From: Piper betle
Lineage: Eukaryota > Streptophyta > Magnoliopsida > Piperales > Piperaceae
NCBI GenBank assembly: GCA_033002965.1
Contig: JAURVB010013957.1
Span: forward strand, 62,001 to 126,000
Length of the DNA: 64,000 bases
Direction of reading: 5' to 3'
This document shows positions 15,601 through 27,600 of this stretch, in pieces (the first letter of the stretch is position 1; each line of letters opens with the position of its first letter). The notes under the pieces are model-generated. The model was given only the letters and a program-made list of their open reading frames with translations, made no database searches and was not told the DNA's origin. The translations under genes were made by a program, and so were the position numbers.

Positions 15601-18600
15601 GTGTGAATGAGAGATTTGATTTGGTGGTGTTTATGATTTGGTAAAGTCCCATCACCACGTTGTGTGTGAATGGAAGATGTTGACGTTGTTTTTGGTGGAG
15701 GCACCCATATTGTGTGGACCTCACTAAATTGACTAAAAGACAAGGTTTTATCTAGTCTTGTTGGTTGATTGTATAGTTTTAGATATATCTTAGTGGTTGA
15801 GATGTCTGTTAATTCGTTATTCTCCATATGCTTATAAGATGTTGAAGTCATCATCCCTTTTATATCATGGTTCTAATGGACGAGAATGGTGAATGAGAGG
15901 AAGGACTACAGTCCTTGGGTTTAAGGTTTTGTCCCTTGTGATCAAACCTTGACCGTATGGTAACTTAGCACTCGATCATATAATGCTGCATGATAAGTTT
16001 TATCCGTATAATTTTTATCTTATGATTAAAACTCTTCATATTATCAGTACAATATATGTTCAAACGTGGGATTGTCCGCCCCTATGGATCGTGTCTTTCG
16101 ATCTGGGTTTGAGGGTTTGGTGGGACCGAGGCGCCTTTGCCGCGCAAAGAAATAGTGCAATAAAAATGAAATGTCACATGCACAACATAACACGCAGAAA
16201 ATTTTGCGTGGTTCTTTAAGGTCCAGCTTGAATCCATAAGTCAATTCACGGTGAGATCGGTACTCACAATCCACTAATTTTTAATTCTTTCGCAAATTAT
16301 AAATCTAAGTAGAATTTTTGCCACTTTAACTTTTTGACCTATACATAGCATATCCTTTGGAAAAAAATTAATTTTGGTGCTGCGACTAAAATAGGAAAAA
16401 GCCGTTGTACGCAGAATTTTACACAAATCGGAGCAAGGAAATATGTTAAAATAAATCCCGAGCTGAAATTCAGGTTGATCCAAATTAAATTGGCTTGGTT
16501 TACAAGTAACTTGTTTGAACAGCACTCACAGAGAATACTTGCGGACGTGGTCAAGTGCAAAAGGTTGCCGGGTAAACAATATCCAAGTGGATATACAGTA
16601 ATGGGTCCAAACCCAATTATCCTCCAAACACCTTCTTCCTCCACAATGCCCTCCTTGGCATCTCCAGCGTTCAGGTTTCCACCTCCTGTGACGGCAACAA
16701 TTTCCCAGTAGCTAGTGAGAGTTGTCTTTAGAAGGTATCAATGAGGGGAATCCAATAGGCGAACTATGGTAACCACCCAAAAACGGCGAGAGAGTTGAAG
16801 CGTTGCACCCCTCTTCTAGCGAAGACAACGCACAATAGCGACCGTTGATGCTTAAAGCTTGACTAATCCAGTAGATATGGTGACGTCGGTGGAGCAACTC
16901 CCGTGGGACAGAAAACCTTAGGCTAGCAGCAAAAAGATGAAAATCTCCCGTTATGCTTCTTCTTCCGGTATTGAACACTTCTACCTTTTTAGTAGCAACA
17001 CCTCCGGCATGTGGGCTTCTTCTCTGGCGCCGTCTCCTCTAGCAACCATGGCTATTAATAACTTCAAAAATGGATGGTGAGGGCACGTCGTGGATGGGAA
17101 TCCTTCTCCAGGCAAGAAAGTTCCAAGCTTCACTACTCAACAAGATGAACCACTGTTTTCTACCTTCTCCGGTTAACATTTTACTTCCAAAATTCCAGCA
17201 ATGGCAGCATCTAAGTCTGGTAGGACTCCACCCAAATCTAAATATTATTTCACAAGCTTCACGTTGGACACCATGGCGGAGCGGGGGACAACCGGCGTTG
17301 GTTGGAAAAAATCCACAAAGTTGGCCTTTCGCTACTGCTTCCTGCTCTGGTTTTTCCTTTCTCCGGTCTTCTTGCTCTGGCGGGATAATTCACAGCGAGA
17401 TTTTGGAGACGGCACGAGTTGGCTGCAGCATTTCAAGGCTTGGGACAGGAGATGGAAGTGTGACCTTCACGTCGGGGTTCTCGCACCGACATGGGACACC
17501 GTTGTCTGGCCGGAAAAGTTGTGCGAAGAGGGTCTCAAAACCTGCGAAAATGATAAATTGGGTAACCTTTCTCCTTGTCGTCAGCAGGCTCCAGTGGAGG
17601 CTCTGGCCGGGGGAATGGATCACCGATACCGGTGAAAGAGAGGGCTGATAGTGGTGAATCGCCAGGGCTCCGGTGGGGAGTAGAAGTCTGACAGTGAGAC
17701 TCCATGGTAGGAACTCCTTCAAGGCAATGGCTTGGTTGATGGTTGTTGGTTCGTCAAGCTCTGAAGCGAGGGAGAGCTCTTTGGCCGTAAGACTCCAACA
17801 GGACGGCAACTCCTTGACAGCGCTCTAAAATGATGACTTCCAATCCGGCAGCGGCATTTCACAGCGTGGCATTGCAGCAACAATCCTCCAAACGGCAAGG
17901 TAGTAGCAGCAAGCGGCAAGACTGGATAGCAAGCGGTGTACTCCGGTGATGGCTCTTTCGTAGCAGCAACTTGTCGGTAGGCTTCTCAGCACATTGATGG
18001 CAGGATAGCAAAAGAGACTCCTTTGGCTTCACGAACTCGCCGGCAGCAACTAGGATGGATCTCCTCTCTGGTCAGTGGTGCTCCGGCAAACTCCTTTGTA
18101 GAGAGCAGCGAGCAGCGAGGCAAGGCTTCACCGAGGCGGAACTCAAATAGCAGCGTGTGTGAGGCTCTAATAGTGCTGCCTCGAGGCAGCACAAGACTCT
18201 GGCTTTCCGTTCGCAGGCAGCAATGAGGTGAGGTTTGGCAATGACAATGGCAGCAACCTTTCTCTCTCTACAAGCTTCAAGACAATGAGGGCAAGGAGGG
18301 CGGGGAGCAGCGAGTGGGGACGTCGTAGGCATGCACTACAGGGAAGCAACTTTCTCCATTCCTTCATGGCAGTGGCATCTTCTTCACATAGGAGACAGGG
18401 GAGATGAAGCCTCGTTTATTTTTTCTTCTTTGCAGCAATAAACACAAGCCTTCTTTTTCTCTGAAATTTTTCTCCTCCCTTCCTCAACAATTAGACTTGA
18501 TTTGTTGTAGACGTTGAGAGCCTTTCTGTTCCATCCTTACCGGCGTAGAATCATGGCCGGTTCAATTTTTCACAAAATGTCCTCCGGTAGTTTTAGAACA

Positions 18601-19046
18601 GCACAAATCTTTTCCTCTAACTTCTTTTTTAAAAATATCTTTTGGCGGATTTGAAACATCAAAGATTTTTTCCTCAGAATCTCTCAGAACTTATCCACAT
18701 GAATGGATAAGTTTAAATCTGTGCAAAAAGCATATATATTTATATTTGTTTAAACTGCCTTGGTATATCACTATTCCACCTCTTCCCAATATATCCCTCA
18801 TACATAATTTTACCCAAACCCTAAATTTCTAGTGTTAGTAGTTTAGGCTCAGTTTTGATTACTGAATGTATTGATAATAGTATGTTCACCAATGGTTTCA
18901 TTGGTTAACTATGTCTAAGGACATGGTGAATTTTGAGTCATGCTCATTGTGTGCTTGTTCAATGTGTATTCTAGGAGGGCACACTGTTGGATTTGTGGTT
19001 AGGAGTGACAAATGATGACAAATTGGACTGATTTGAGGTTAATTTC

Positions 19047-19081
<35 letters not shown>

Positions 19082-21496
19082 AATTACAGCATTGGGGACT
19101 TTTGGTCGTTGGTAATAAATAGTATGTTCATAGGTTGCCTGTTGGTTCAGTGGCTCACCATTTTTAGTGACCTGGTAATTGCCAAATCATGGTTATTTAT
19201 CATCTAATGTGTATTCTATTGGGACACTTTCTCATTCGTGTCTAGGAGGAATAAATTATGAAAATTAATGCTTGGTACATAATATATATACTCTGAATAC
19301 TTTGAATTGATGAAAAAGCTAGTTTATGGCTCTAAATATTTTTGTTTACGTAGCTATATATTCAAGGTTATGATGCGGAACATAAACGTGATTTGAAGGG
19401 AAAATAAGAACTGGATAGATAAGAGGGTAGAATAGAAGTTGAACGTAACAAATTGAGAGATTGGAGGAGAAGATTGAAGAATTTTAGAGGGTTTGAGGAC
19501 AAAACTTGGATTCCACCCAAGTTCTCATTTTTCTCTTTCATCAAAACTGGAACGTACAATTGTGGAAGACTCATATATATATATATGATAGCCTACCGAA
19601 AATTCCAAATAAAAATGACAAAAATTGCAAGAAGAACCTTATACAATATAAAAATTACATATAACTCCTTAAAAATAACCAAGCCACCTAATTTATTAAG
19701 GACCTTTAAAAAAAACAATTATTCTAATCTGTCCTACATCAGGTTATACTAAGAGCCCGGATTTTAGAGAGGCAAAATGTTGTGAAATTTGTTTCTTATT
19801 GATGATGCTTGCTTTGTTGAAGTTTACAAGGGCTACTTGCCCAATTTTGTTGGTTCATTTATTTTTCCTTTGTGAGCATTGGGATTCAGCTTGTGATGGA
19901 AAAACTAACTTTTCTCGTTATATTTAATATAGCAACAAGGGATCCTTCCAATTTGCTTGCACATGAGGCAGCATTTGCCCTCGGCCAAATGCAAGATGCA
20001 GAAGCTGTTCCAGATTTAGAAGATGTTCTTAAAGACCTCTCCCTTCATCCTATTGTTCGACATGAGGTTTCTCTTGTCATCACGTTTGGGGGTCCTTTAT
20101 TTCTAATATTTACATCTCACATGAGGATTGTGACTGATTTAATTCAGGCTGCTGAAGCTCTTGGCGCTATTGGTTTATTGAGTAATGTTCCAGCCTTGAG
20201 GAAGAGTTTAGAGTCAGATCCTGCAGAGGAGGTACGGGATACATGTAGGTTGGCTCTTAGGAAAATAGAAGAAGAAAATAATGATGTTGATACGGCTGGT
20301 ATAAATAATTCACCTTACATGTCAGTTGATCCAGCCATGCCAACTTCTGTTGTTTCTTCTGTGGATCAACTTAGGTACCACCATGTCTGTTCTCTTTTTT
20401 GATCTATCTTTAGTCACATTTATTTGGTTCATAATTATCAACATGATTTACATGGTCAATATTTTTTGTATTAACATTACTGTCAAGAGAAATTTGAGGA
20501 TTAACTACTTAACGTTCACCTTTTGTACAAAGGATTATTTGGCTGATGCTATGGACTCTATGGTTTTGATGGCATAGGGAAGTCCTATTAGATGAGGAAA
20601 AAGACATGTATGAAAGATATGCAGCTCTTTTTGCACTAAGAAATCAAGGAGGAGATGCAGCCATTAGTGCTATAATTGCTTCTTTGAGTGCTAGAAGTGC
20701 CCTCCTGAAGCATGAGGTGAAAACTCTTATTTCTGTCTAGGATTATTATGTGGATCACTTTTTTTATTGTAGAGCTTTATAAATGTTATGTTGCTAAGTT
20801 TTGTAAATTGGTTTAACCGGCTAAAATGAGCCGAAAAGAGTCTGAGCTTATTGGCAATAATTATAAGCAAACAGGCAATGTTCTTGATGAATTGTACATA
20901 AGACTTTGGATACCTTGTGAATCTTAAGTGTCGATTTCCTCCTATCATGGCCTCAACTGTTTCTTTCCATTATCTTGAATTTTGACCAGATGCTTTTGCT
21001 TCCTAGGTTGCTTATGTTCTGGGGCAGCTGCAAAATAAGGCCGCTGCTTCTGCACTTGTGGAAACGCTTAAGAACATGAATGAGCATCCAATGGTCCGAC
21101 ACGAAGCTGCCGAGGCTCTTGGATCTATTGCAGGTATTGGATATTCTTTGTTTTGCTGGATTGCCTTTGCATTTTTTGTGGAATTAGATGTGCTGTTGTC
21201 TTCCTTGCAAAAAATGTGACTTGCTAAAACTGGCAATTTTTTTATTACATTCTAGATGATGAAAGCATTGCACTTCTTGAGGAATTCTCCAAAGACCCGG
21301 AGCCAATTGTGTCTCAGAGCTGCGAGGTTGCTCTCAGCATACTTGAATTTGAGAAATCTGGCAAACCTTTTGAGGTAAACGACAATTATTCTGTGGTTAA
21401 AGATCTTTTAGGAGAATCGCAATAATGGATGTCTGATGTCTGTTTAATGCTTGTACTCCGCAGTTTTTCTTCTTGGAGGCACCTCAGGTGCACTAA
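12601..21496 (+). CDS. DOHH: Deoxyhypusine hydroxylase (HEAT-repeat diiron enzyme)
   Basis: Hydroxylates deoxyhypusine on eIF5A, the last step in making hypusine. Exons: 12601-12778, 19933-20066, 20148-20374, 20578-20716, 21007-21133, 21256-21374, 21464-21496; 957 nt, 318 residues, close to the usual plant length of about 314. All four His-Glu iron-binding motifs are present, two per half: [22 protein letters not shown] (split by intron 2), LLKHEVAYVLG and [23 protein letters not shown] and [12 protein letters not shown] mark the two homologous halves; the C-terminus includes [18 protein letters not shown]. The last exon is short and ends [10 protein letters not shown]; reading through its donor instead would end after about 17 more residues. 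Intron 1 is 7.15 kb and filled with transposon debris, yet every splice site and the frame are intact, so the gene is probably functional. Confidence 0.93.
14625..15300 (+). pseudogene. Copia retrotransposon gag remnant (dead)
   Basis: The reading frame from ATG 14625 resembles the gag-polypeptide domain of plant Copia elements ([20 protein letters not shown], then [63 protein letters not shown]). It is broken by in-frame stops at 14787-14789 and 14841-14843, a frameshift near 14870 and a further TAG at 14951-14953. No integrase, reverse transcriptase or LTR was found nearby, so it is a fragment on the same strand as the host gene. Confidence 0.85.
16060..18745. repeat. Large dispersed repeat, copy A (in DOHH intron 1)
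   Basis: Pairs with 46670-48840. The left ends align closely: both have GATCGT/GATTGT-CCGCC, then GGTGGGACCGAGGCGCC, TTGCCGCGCAAAGAAATAG and CACGGTGAGATCG-like motifs, then GAATTTTTGCCACTTTAA. The right ends share CATGAATGGATAA / CATGACCGGATAA followed by GTGCAAA. The interior is GC-richer than its surroundings and has short open frames on both strands that match no family I know. It lacks recognisable transposase, integrase or reverse transcriptase. Confidence 0.8.
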
Positions 21497-23236
21497 TCCC
21501 TCCCATATACGGTTACTTGAACCTGATACTCCTTCAAACAATCCATATTCCACAATTGTACCTCATGTGTTTTATCTCAGCTATAAAACTACTTGTAGTT
21601 AACCTATCTTATTTACGCTTACATACCACGAATATGAAGTGTACGTGCCTTAGGTTAAATTAGGATTGTAATTGAGCCGTCACTCGGTTCATGTTTAGCT
21701 TGTCAGCTAATCATCAAGATTAAGCTTGGTATGAAGCACGTCATATATTTGCGATGTAAATTTAAGTGATGTTGTGAAGCTGGTCTATTGGCTTCAATCT
21801 GAAATGACTAATCACTTTGGAAGGTTGAAGACTCAGAATGATGTATGGGCTATAAACTTTTTTCGGGTGCTTCTCAGCCGAATCTATAAGCTCGAATGAA
21901 GTCTATAGATCATGGTCAATGTCTTAGGGCTGGTTCTCTATGGCTTTTGGATGGTTCAAAAGTTGCATTAACCCCTCCGATTCCGTCACCATCTTGTTAC
22001 AATCTAGTTGGTTAGGCTTCCTGAGAAAATATAACTTTTGATTTTATGTATTGGCTTACTCGTTGGGGCTCTTCCTTGAACCCTCTCTATGGTTTTCACG
22101 ATTCTCAATTAGCCGAGAAGTGGTGGCACATTAGCTACTAGTTTATACACTCATAAGCTACTAGTTTATACGAGTTTATAATTTCTGTTTGTAGTAATCT
22201 AATGGGCTCCACTCTTTAAAATTCACATCAATAAATATATAAAAAATAATTAGAATATTTACAAATATTCAAATCCATATAATATTTTTAATCTTTTCAT
22301 CGTAATTCTGAAAGCCATTGTAATAAAAATTATGTTAAGAATACTCTTAACACAGTGTGTTTTCAGAAAATCTAAACCTAAGCCATATATTGACTGTCTA
22401 TAAATTTTAAATTTATCAATTTTAGACCCGGTTATATAGGACCCATCAAATAATCAATTATAAGTCCAAACATTTCACTCTAATTATTGATTATTCTCTG
22501 AGCACATCAAATTTACGATTTTAACCCGAAATTACTATCCTTAATATCCAAATCACACACACCTATATATAATTCATAATTAGAGCCCGTTACTAATTCA
22601 AGTCTTGACCAAATGGAACATACATCTATTTATTTGCACATGAGTTAATTTAATTAGTTCAAAGTTTTAAGTAGGGCTGCTAAACGAGTGAGCAAGTTGA
22701 GCTCGACTTATGTTCGAACTCAGCTTGAGATCAAACGATTTTTAAATATGCATGCCTATAATCTCTAGGCCTTAAACTTGAATACCTATCATTTAAGTTA
22801 TCTCACCACTTTGATATTATATTATATATAAATTAATATAACTAGTTACAATTAATTTTATTAGTATATTATAATATAATATAAAGATTATATTATTATA
22901 TTATTTTATCAAGTTCTATGAGTCGATTTCGAGTCAAATTAAATACTATCTTCCTCAAACTCAGCTCAAAGGATTCAAGTTCGAGTCGAGTTTAAGCTCA
23001 AGTATTTAAATGTCCAAGTTTCAAGTCGAATCAAACCAAACCGAACATCAAATATTCACAAATTAACTCAGCTCAATTAACAAACCTTTTATAAAAACCT
23101 ATTTTCTTTTTTTACTTATATAATTTTTTTTTACAAAAGAAGAGAGTGAAAAGCCACCTGGCTCTGTCTCCATCTTGGGCAAGGAAGGAAGCATCTTCAC
23201 AACATGGAATGCCACCTCCAAATCCGTTCATATTCC
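21497..23236. other. Intergenic between DOHH and the CRTISO-side transposon
   Basis: Contains the likely DOHH 3' UTR, AT-rich DNA from about 22200, and a GCTCG-type repeat at 22672-23088. No gene seen. Confidence 0.5.
22672..23088 (+). repeat. TAGGGCTGCTAAACGAG repeat family, member 1
   Basis: Starts TAGGGCTGCTAAACGAG and continues with alternating GAGCTCGA / TTCGAACTC-type motifs (GAGTCGATTTCGAGTC, TTCGAGTCGAGTTTAAGC). Two related sequences lie at 46145-46340 and, reversed, 63340-63639. Probably a non-autonomous DNA transposon family; the TAGGG terminus suggests hAT, but no 8-bp duplication was established. Confidence 0.6.
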
Positions 23237-24544
23237 TAGGGGTGGGCATCGGTCGAACAAACATCGGACAAGTTATTGTCCGCGTCTGTTCGAAATTTTG
23301 TCGGACAAAATTTGTCCGACCGAATTATTGTCCGATTTGTCCGTCGGGCCCGGACAACGTCCGTGGACGGTCCAAAATTATACTCCGCCGCCGCCGCCGC
23401 CACCGCCGCCGCCACCCACCCCAGCAGCCCTCTTCGCCGCCCTCCCCAACCTCCGCCGCCCTCCCCCGACCTCCGCCGCCCTCTCCCCCGGTCGCCGCCC
23501 TCCCCTCGATCACCGCCCTCCCCCGCCCTCCTCCTGCCCTCCTCCCTGCCCTCCTCCCGCCCTCCGCCGCCCTCCCCCGCCCTCCCTCCCTGCCCCTCCT
23601 CCCGCCCCTCCCCCGCCCTCCCCGCCCTCGCCCTCCCCCGCCCTCCCCGCCCGCCCTCCGCCGCCCTCCCCCACCCTTCGCCGCCGTCCCCCCGCCCTCC
23701 CCTTTCCTCCTGTCGGCGCCCTACCCCGACCTCCGCCACCGCCTCGACTCCGCCGCGGCCTACCTCCGCTGCCCTACCTTCGCCGACTGCCTTTGCCACC
23801 GCCAGACCGCCGCCCTATGCCTCCGCCGGTCCGTGGGCGGCGCGGCAATGGTTTGGACGGGAAGAGAAGAAGGGCTGGTGGTTTGAGCAATGGCAATATC
23901 GTAAATAAGATTTGACTCGAGTCGACTCGACTCCATCCCGAGTCAATAATAATAACTAACTCAAAATAAATCCTAAAAAATTCCATAAAATAGAAAAAAA
24001 ATTTATAAAATAAAACAAACAATATAAAATCATAACGACATGCTTTATAACTAATAACCCACCCAAATTCCATGTAACGTGTCCTAATGCGGTAAACGAC
24101 CTAAAATCAATTTTACGATCCACTATATATAAAAATAAAAAAATAACTGACATATTAACTAAATTACAAGTAGTTTGATATGATTATTAATGCGAATGTA
24201 TAGTTCTAAATTCCTAAATATAAGAGTGACTTTTATCCTTTTTATATGTATGTAATTTTTAGATATTTAAGATATTAAATATCGATTTTATGTATAAATT
24301 TAATTAATTTTACTGTATATTTATATTTTAAAATTTTTATAAATTATAATATTAGTCTTATAAATATTAAAGATATTATATTATTGATATAAAATATCGG
24401 ACATTCGGTCGGTCATTCGGTCGGACAAAAAAATATCCATGTTTAGTTTGTTTTAATTCAATCGAATTCGGTCGGTCAAATTCGATCGGACATACTTCAG
24501 ACGTCGGACCGACAGACAAATTCGGACGTCCGCCCCCACCCCTG
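23237..24544. mobile_element. hAT-like non-autonomous element with GC-rich core, next to CRTISO
   Basis: Ends are inverted: the left begins TAGGGGTGGGC, the complement of the right begins CAGGGGTGGGGGC. Both subterminal regions (about 23250-23370 and 24395-24530) are packed with TCGGAC/GTCCGA hexamers in both orientations, including a near-palindrome at about 23303-23323. The core at 23380-23830 is an almost pure CCGCC/CCCTCC low-complexity stretch, giving Pro/Arg/Gly-rich open frames on both strands that I do not regard as genes. No matching 8-bp target-site duplication is visible at these borders, so the hAT assignment rests on the terminus only. Confidence 0.55.
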
Positions 24545-24612
24545 CCAAAACAACCCGCCCCCCCCCCTACTAGGCGACCACCACTCCGTTCACCCAAAGC
24601 TCACCTTTCCCC

Positions 24613-27600
24613 ATGGCCGCTCCTGCGCTTGCCCTCCTCGCCCCGCCGCCCAGCCAGGTCGTCCCCTTCAATGGCCCCGTCCCCGGGTTGCTGGGCGGCG
24701 CGAGCTGGAAGACGAGGCGGGGGGCGAGAAAGTCGCCGACTTTGCGGTCTTTGGCGGCCGTGGAGGTCGGGAAGGCGGCGGCTGCGGCGGAGGGGGTGGA
24801 GGACTACGATGCGATTGTTGTTGGGTCGGGGATGGGGGGTCTGGTGGCGGCGACGAGCTGGCGGCGCAGGGGGCGAGGGTGCTGGTGGTGGAGAAGTATG
24901 CGATTCCCGGGGTTCTATGAGCGGAATGGATTCACCTTCGATGTTGGGTCCTCCGTCATGTTTGGATTCAGTGACAAGGTTCCTTTTTTTGGGTTCTTAT
25001 GTGTTGTTGGTGTAAAATTGAATTTTTGAGTTTGGTGATAAGAATGTATATATTTTTTTTCTGAATTTGAGAGTTTTTATCTGATCATTAGCTATTGATT
25101 ATTCTTGAAATGTATCTGGCTTAATCATCATTCTTTAGTATGCTATTTTTTGGTTGAAAAGTTCAGTTAAATAATGAATGTTTGATTCATTTATTTGTTT
25201 TAATGGTTCTGAGCTTATCTCATGCTTTTTGTTTCGTTTATTTGTGGTCTGTGAATGAATATTGAATTTGAATTCGTCTAAGAGAGTTAGTATGGAGTAA
25301 TAAGATTCAGTGAAAAGTTCTTTTTTTTTTCTTGTTTTGTTGTTATAATGTTGATGGAAGTTCGAGTGTTGGGAGTTTTTGAATTCAGTGATCTTTTTCG
25401 GTGACTTTAAGATTTTGGCTTGATCGTGTAACTATTGATTTTATTGAATGGTAGATGCCTTATTCATCCTTTCTTTAGTATGCAACTTTTGTTGGGTGAA
25501 AAGTTCAACTGAAGACTGAAACTTTGGTTCATCTCTTGGTTTTAGTGATTCTTGGAAACTAAGCTCAGTGGTCTAAGCTTATGTCATGTGAGGAATGTGA
25601 CTAGAATCTTTGTTCGTGTCCTTAATGTGATTAGAATCCTAGAAGTGAAATTGTCTGCCAAATGCCACCCATGTCAGTTGAAAATGACGCATGGGAGGTG
25701 GGACTTAGAGAATATTGGCCTATAATCATTTTTTTCCCTTACAGAAATATTGAGTGTCTGCAAATTCCATATTTTTTTATAATAGTTCCTGCATATCAGG
25801 GTTATTAAAACTTGATAACACAAGCACTGGCAGCTGTTGGGCGGACAATGGAGGTTATCCCTGATCCCACCACGGTTCACTTTCATTTGCCAGATGATTT
25901 GTCAGTTCAGGTGCACAGGGAGTACAACGATTTTATTGAGGAGCTTAGCAGCAAATTTCCTCCCAAAAAAGAAGGAATTAAAAATTTTTACGAGTGTTGG
26001 AAGGTCTGTCTTATATTTTGACGATGTAAAAGGGCATGTGCTGTTGTTTAGGTTGATTGAGCTATCATATCTTTGTTAATAGGTTTTCGACTCCCTCAAT
26101 TCATTGCAACTTAAATCGCTCAAGGAACCAATTTACTTATTCGGACAGTTTTTCCAGAAGCTATTGGAGTGTCTGACCCTTGGTAAGCTCAATTTTTTTA
26201 GTTTCACATTTGTTTGTTGAGGAAGATGTAACTAATACAGGAGCCTCCCATGTTGGCCATGCCATTGGGCAAGTTGAGCTCATCTATTGATCTGAACTGA
26301 TATCTAATGTATGTGAGACCTAACTTGTTTGATTTCCGAATGCTTAATATAATATTTTACTATATATGTGACACTTTAGCTCAATGGTTGTCATCATGCA
26401 TCATATTAAATTTGAAAGGGGAGCAGTGCTCCATATTGTACACGTTTTATGCCATTGTAAGTAGCCACGCAAAATTTTTAATGTAGAGATGATAACTCAA
26501 AAATCAAAGACAAGTGATTAATGTCAAGAAACCCTTCTGAAGTTAAGTTAATAAAAATATCATGTTTTGATCCCAAATTTAAACTCATTCAGTAATTATG
26601 AGTTTGTCTTTATCTTTCTGTTTCCTCTACCTGAACAAAATTTGTTTTGGTGACAGCATATTATCTACCACAGAATTCTGGTGACATAGCTCGAAAATAT
26701 ATAAAAGACCCTCAATTGTTGTCTTTCATTGATGCAGAGTTTTGTCTTTTTTTATTGCTTAGTGCACAAAGCTAGTAATGTGCATTACAGAATTAATGTT
26801 TATGGTTTCCAGTGTTTCATTGTGAGTACAGTAAATGCTTCGCAGACACCAATGATCAACGCAAGTGTTGTCAGACTCCCCTTGTTTTGTATTTCTGTGT
26901 ATCAATTATTTTGGTGTTCAATTTCATGCTGGAGGGTTTATGGAGGTATTAACTACCCTGTGAGCGGAGTTGGTGGAATTGCAAAGGCACTGGCAGAAGG
27001 TAGTTGACAAGGGCAGTAACATTCTCCACAAGGCTAATGTCACTAACATAATTCTTGAGCATGGGAAGGCTGTAAGTTGTCTTATCTGTGAAAAGGAGAG
27101 AATTTTTCTATAAAAATCATTGCTTATGTAGTAGTAAAATGCTGGTGTTTTGTAGGTGGGAGTGAGGCTTTCAGATGGGAGAAAAATTTCTGGCAAGACA
27201 ATCATCTCAAATGCTACTAGATGGGATACCTTCGGTAATAATTTGGATGTTCGATTCGGTAAATTCTTGTTATTGTAGCTAGGAGTGACTGATTCTTTAG
27301 TTATATCTTAATTTACTTCATATGATTCTTGACCTCGAACACCGTAATGGGGTTCCAATAAAGATGATTTTGACAAAACTTGCTAATGCATATTTTGGTT
27401 ACATTTAGGGAAGCTTTTGAAAGCAGTAGAACTTCCAAAAGAAGAGGAGAATTTTCAGAAACTGTATGTGAAAGCTCCGTCTTTTCTTTCCATTCACATG
27501 GTAGTCGAAGCAGGGTTTTGCCACTAGGAACAGATTGCCATCACTTTGTCCTTGAGGTGATCATTCCATGTAGTTTTGGAACACGGAATATGAAGTATAT

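Larger units (their letters stand above)
12779..19932 (+). other. 7.15 kb first intron of DOHH packed with repeats
   Basis: Donor ATCG|GTGATT, acceptor ATATAG|CAACAAGG. Besides the Copia gag remnant and the large dispersed repeat listed separately, it contains a TA-rich tract near 19050-19076. The stretches 12840-14600, 15300-16050 and 18750-19930 show no coding domain I recognise. Removing the identified repeats still leaves an intron of several kb. Confidence 0.8.

Noticed and set aside
17070..17809. 192- and 144-codon plus-strand and 139-codon minus-strand frames in the large repeat
   Set aside because: They overlap each other, are not conserved as open frames in the second copy at 46670-48840, and match no family I know.
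23146..23915. Open frames of 187-246 codons on both strands, Pro/Arg- and Gly-rich
   Set aside because: They are produced by the CCGCC/CCCTCC low-complexity core of a transposon, which has no stop codons in several frames; no domain is present.
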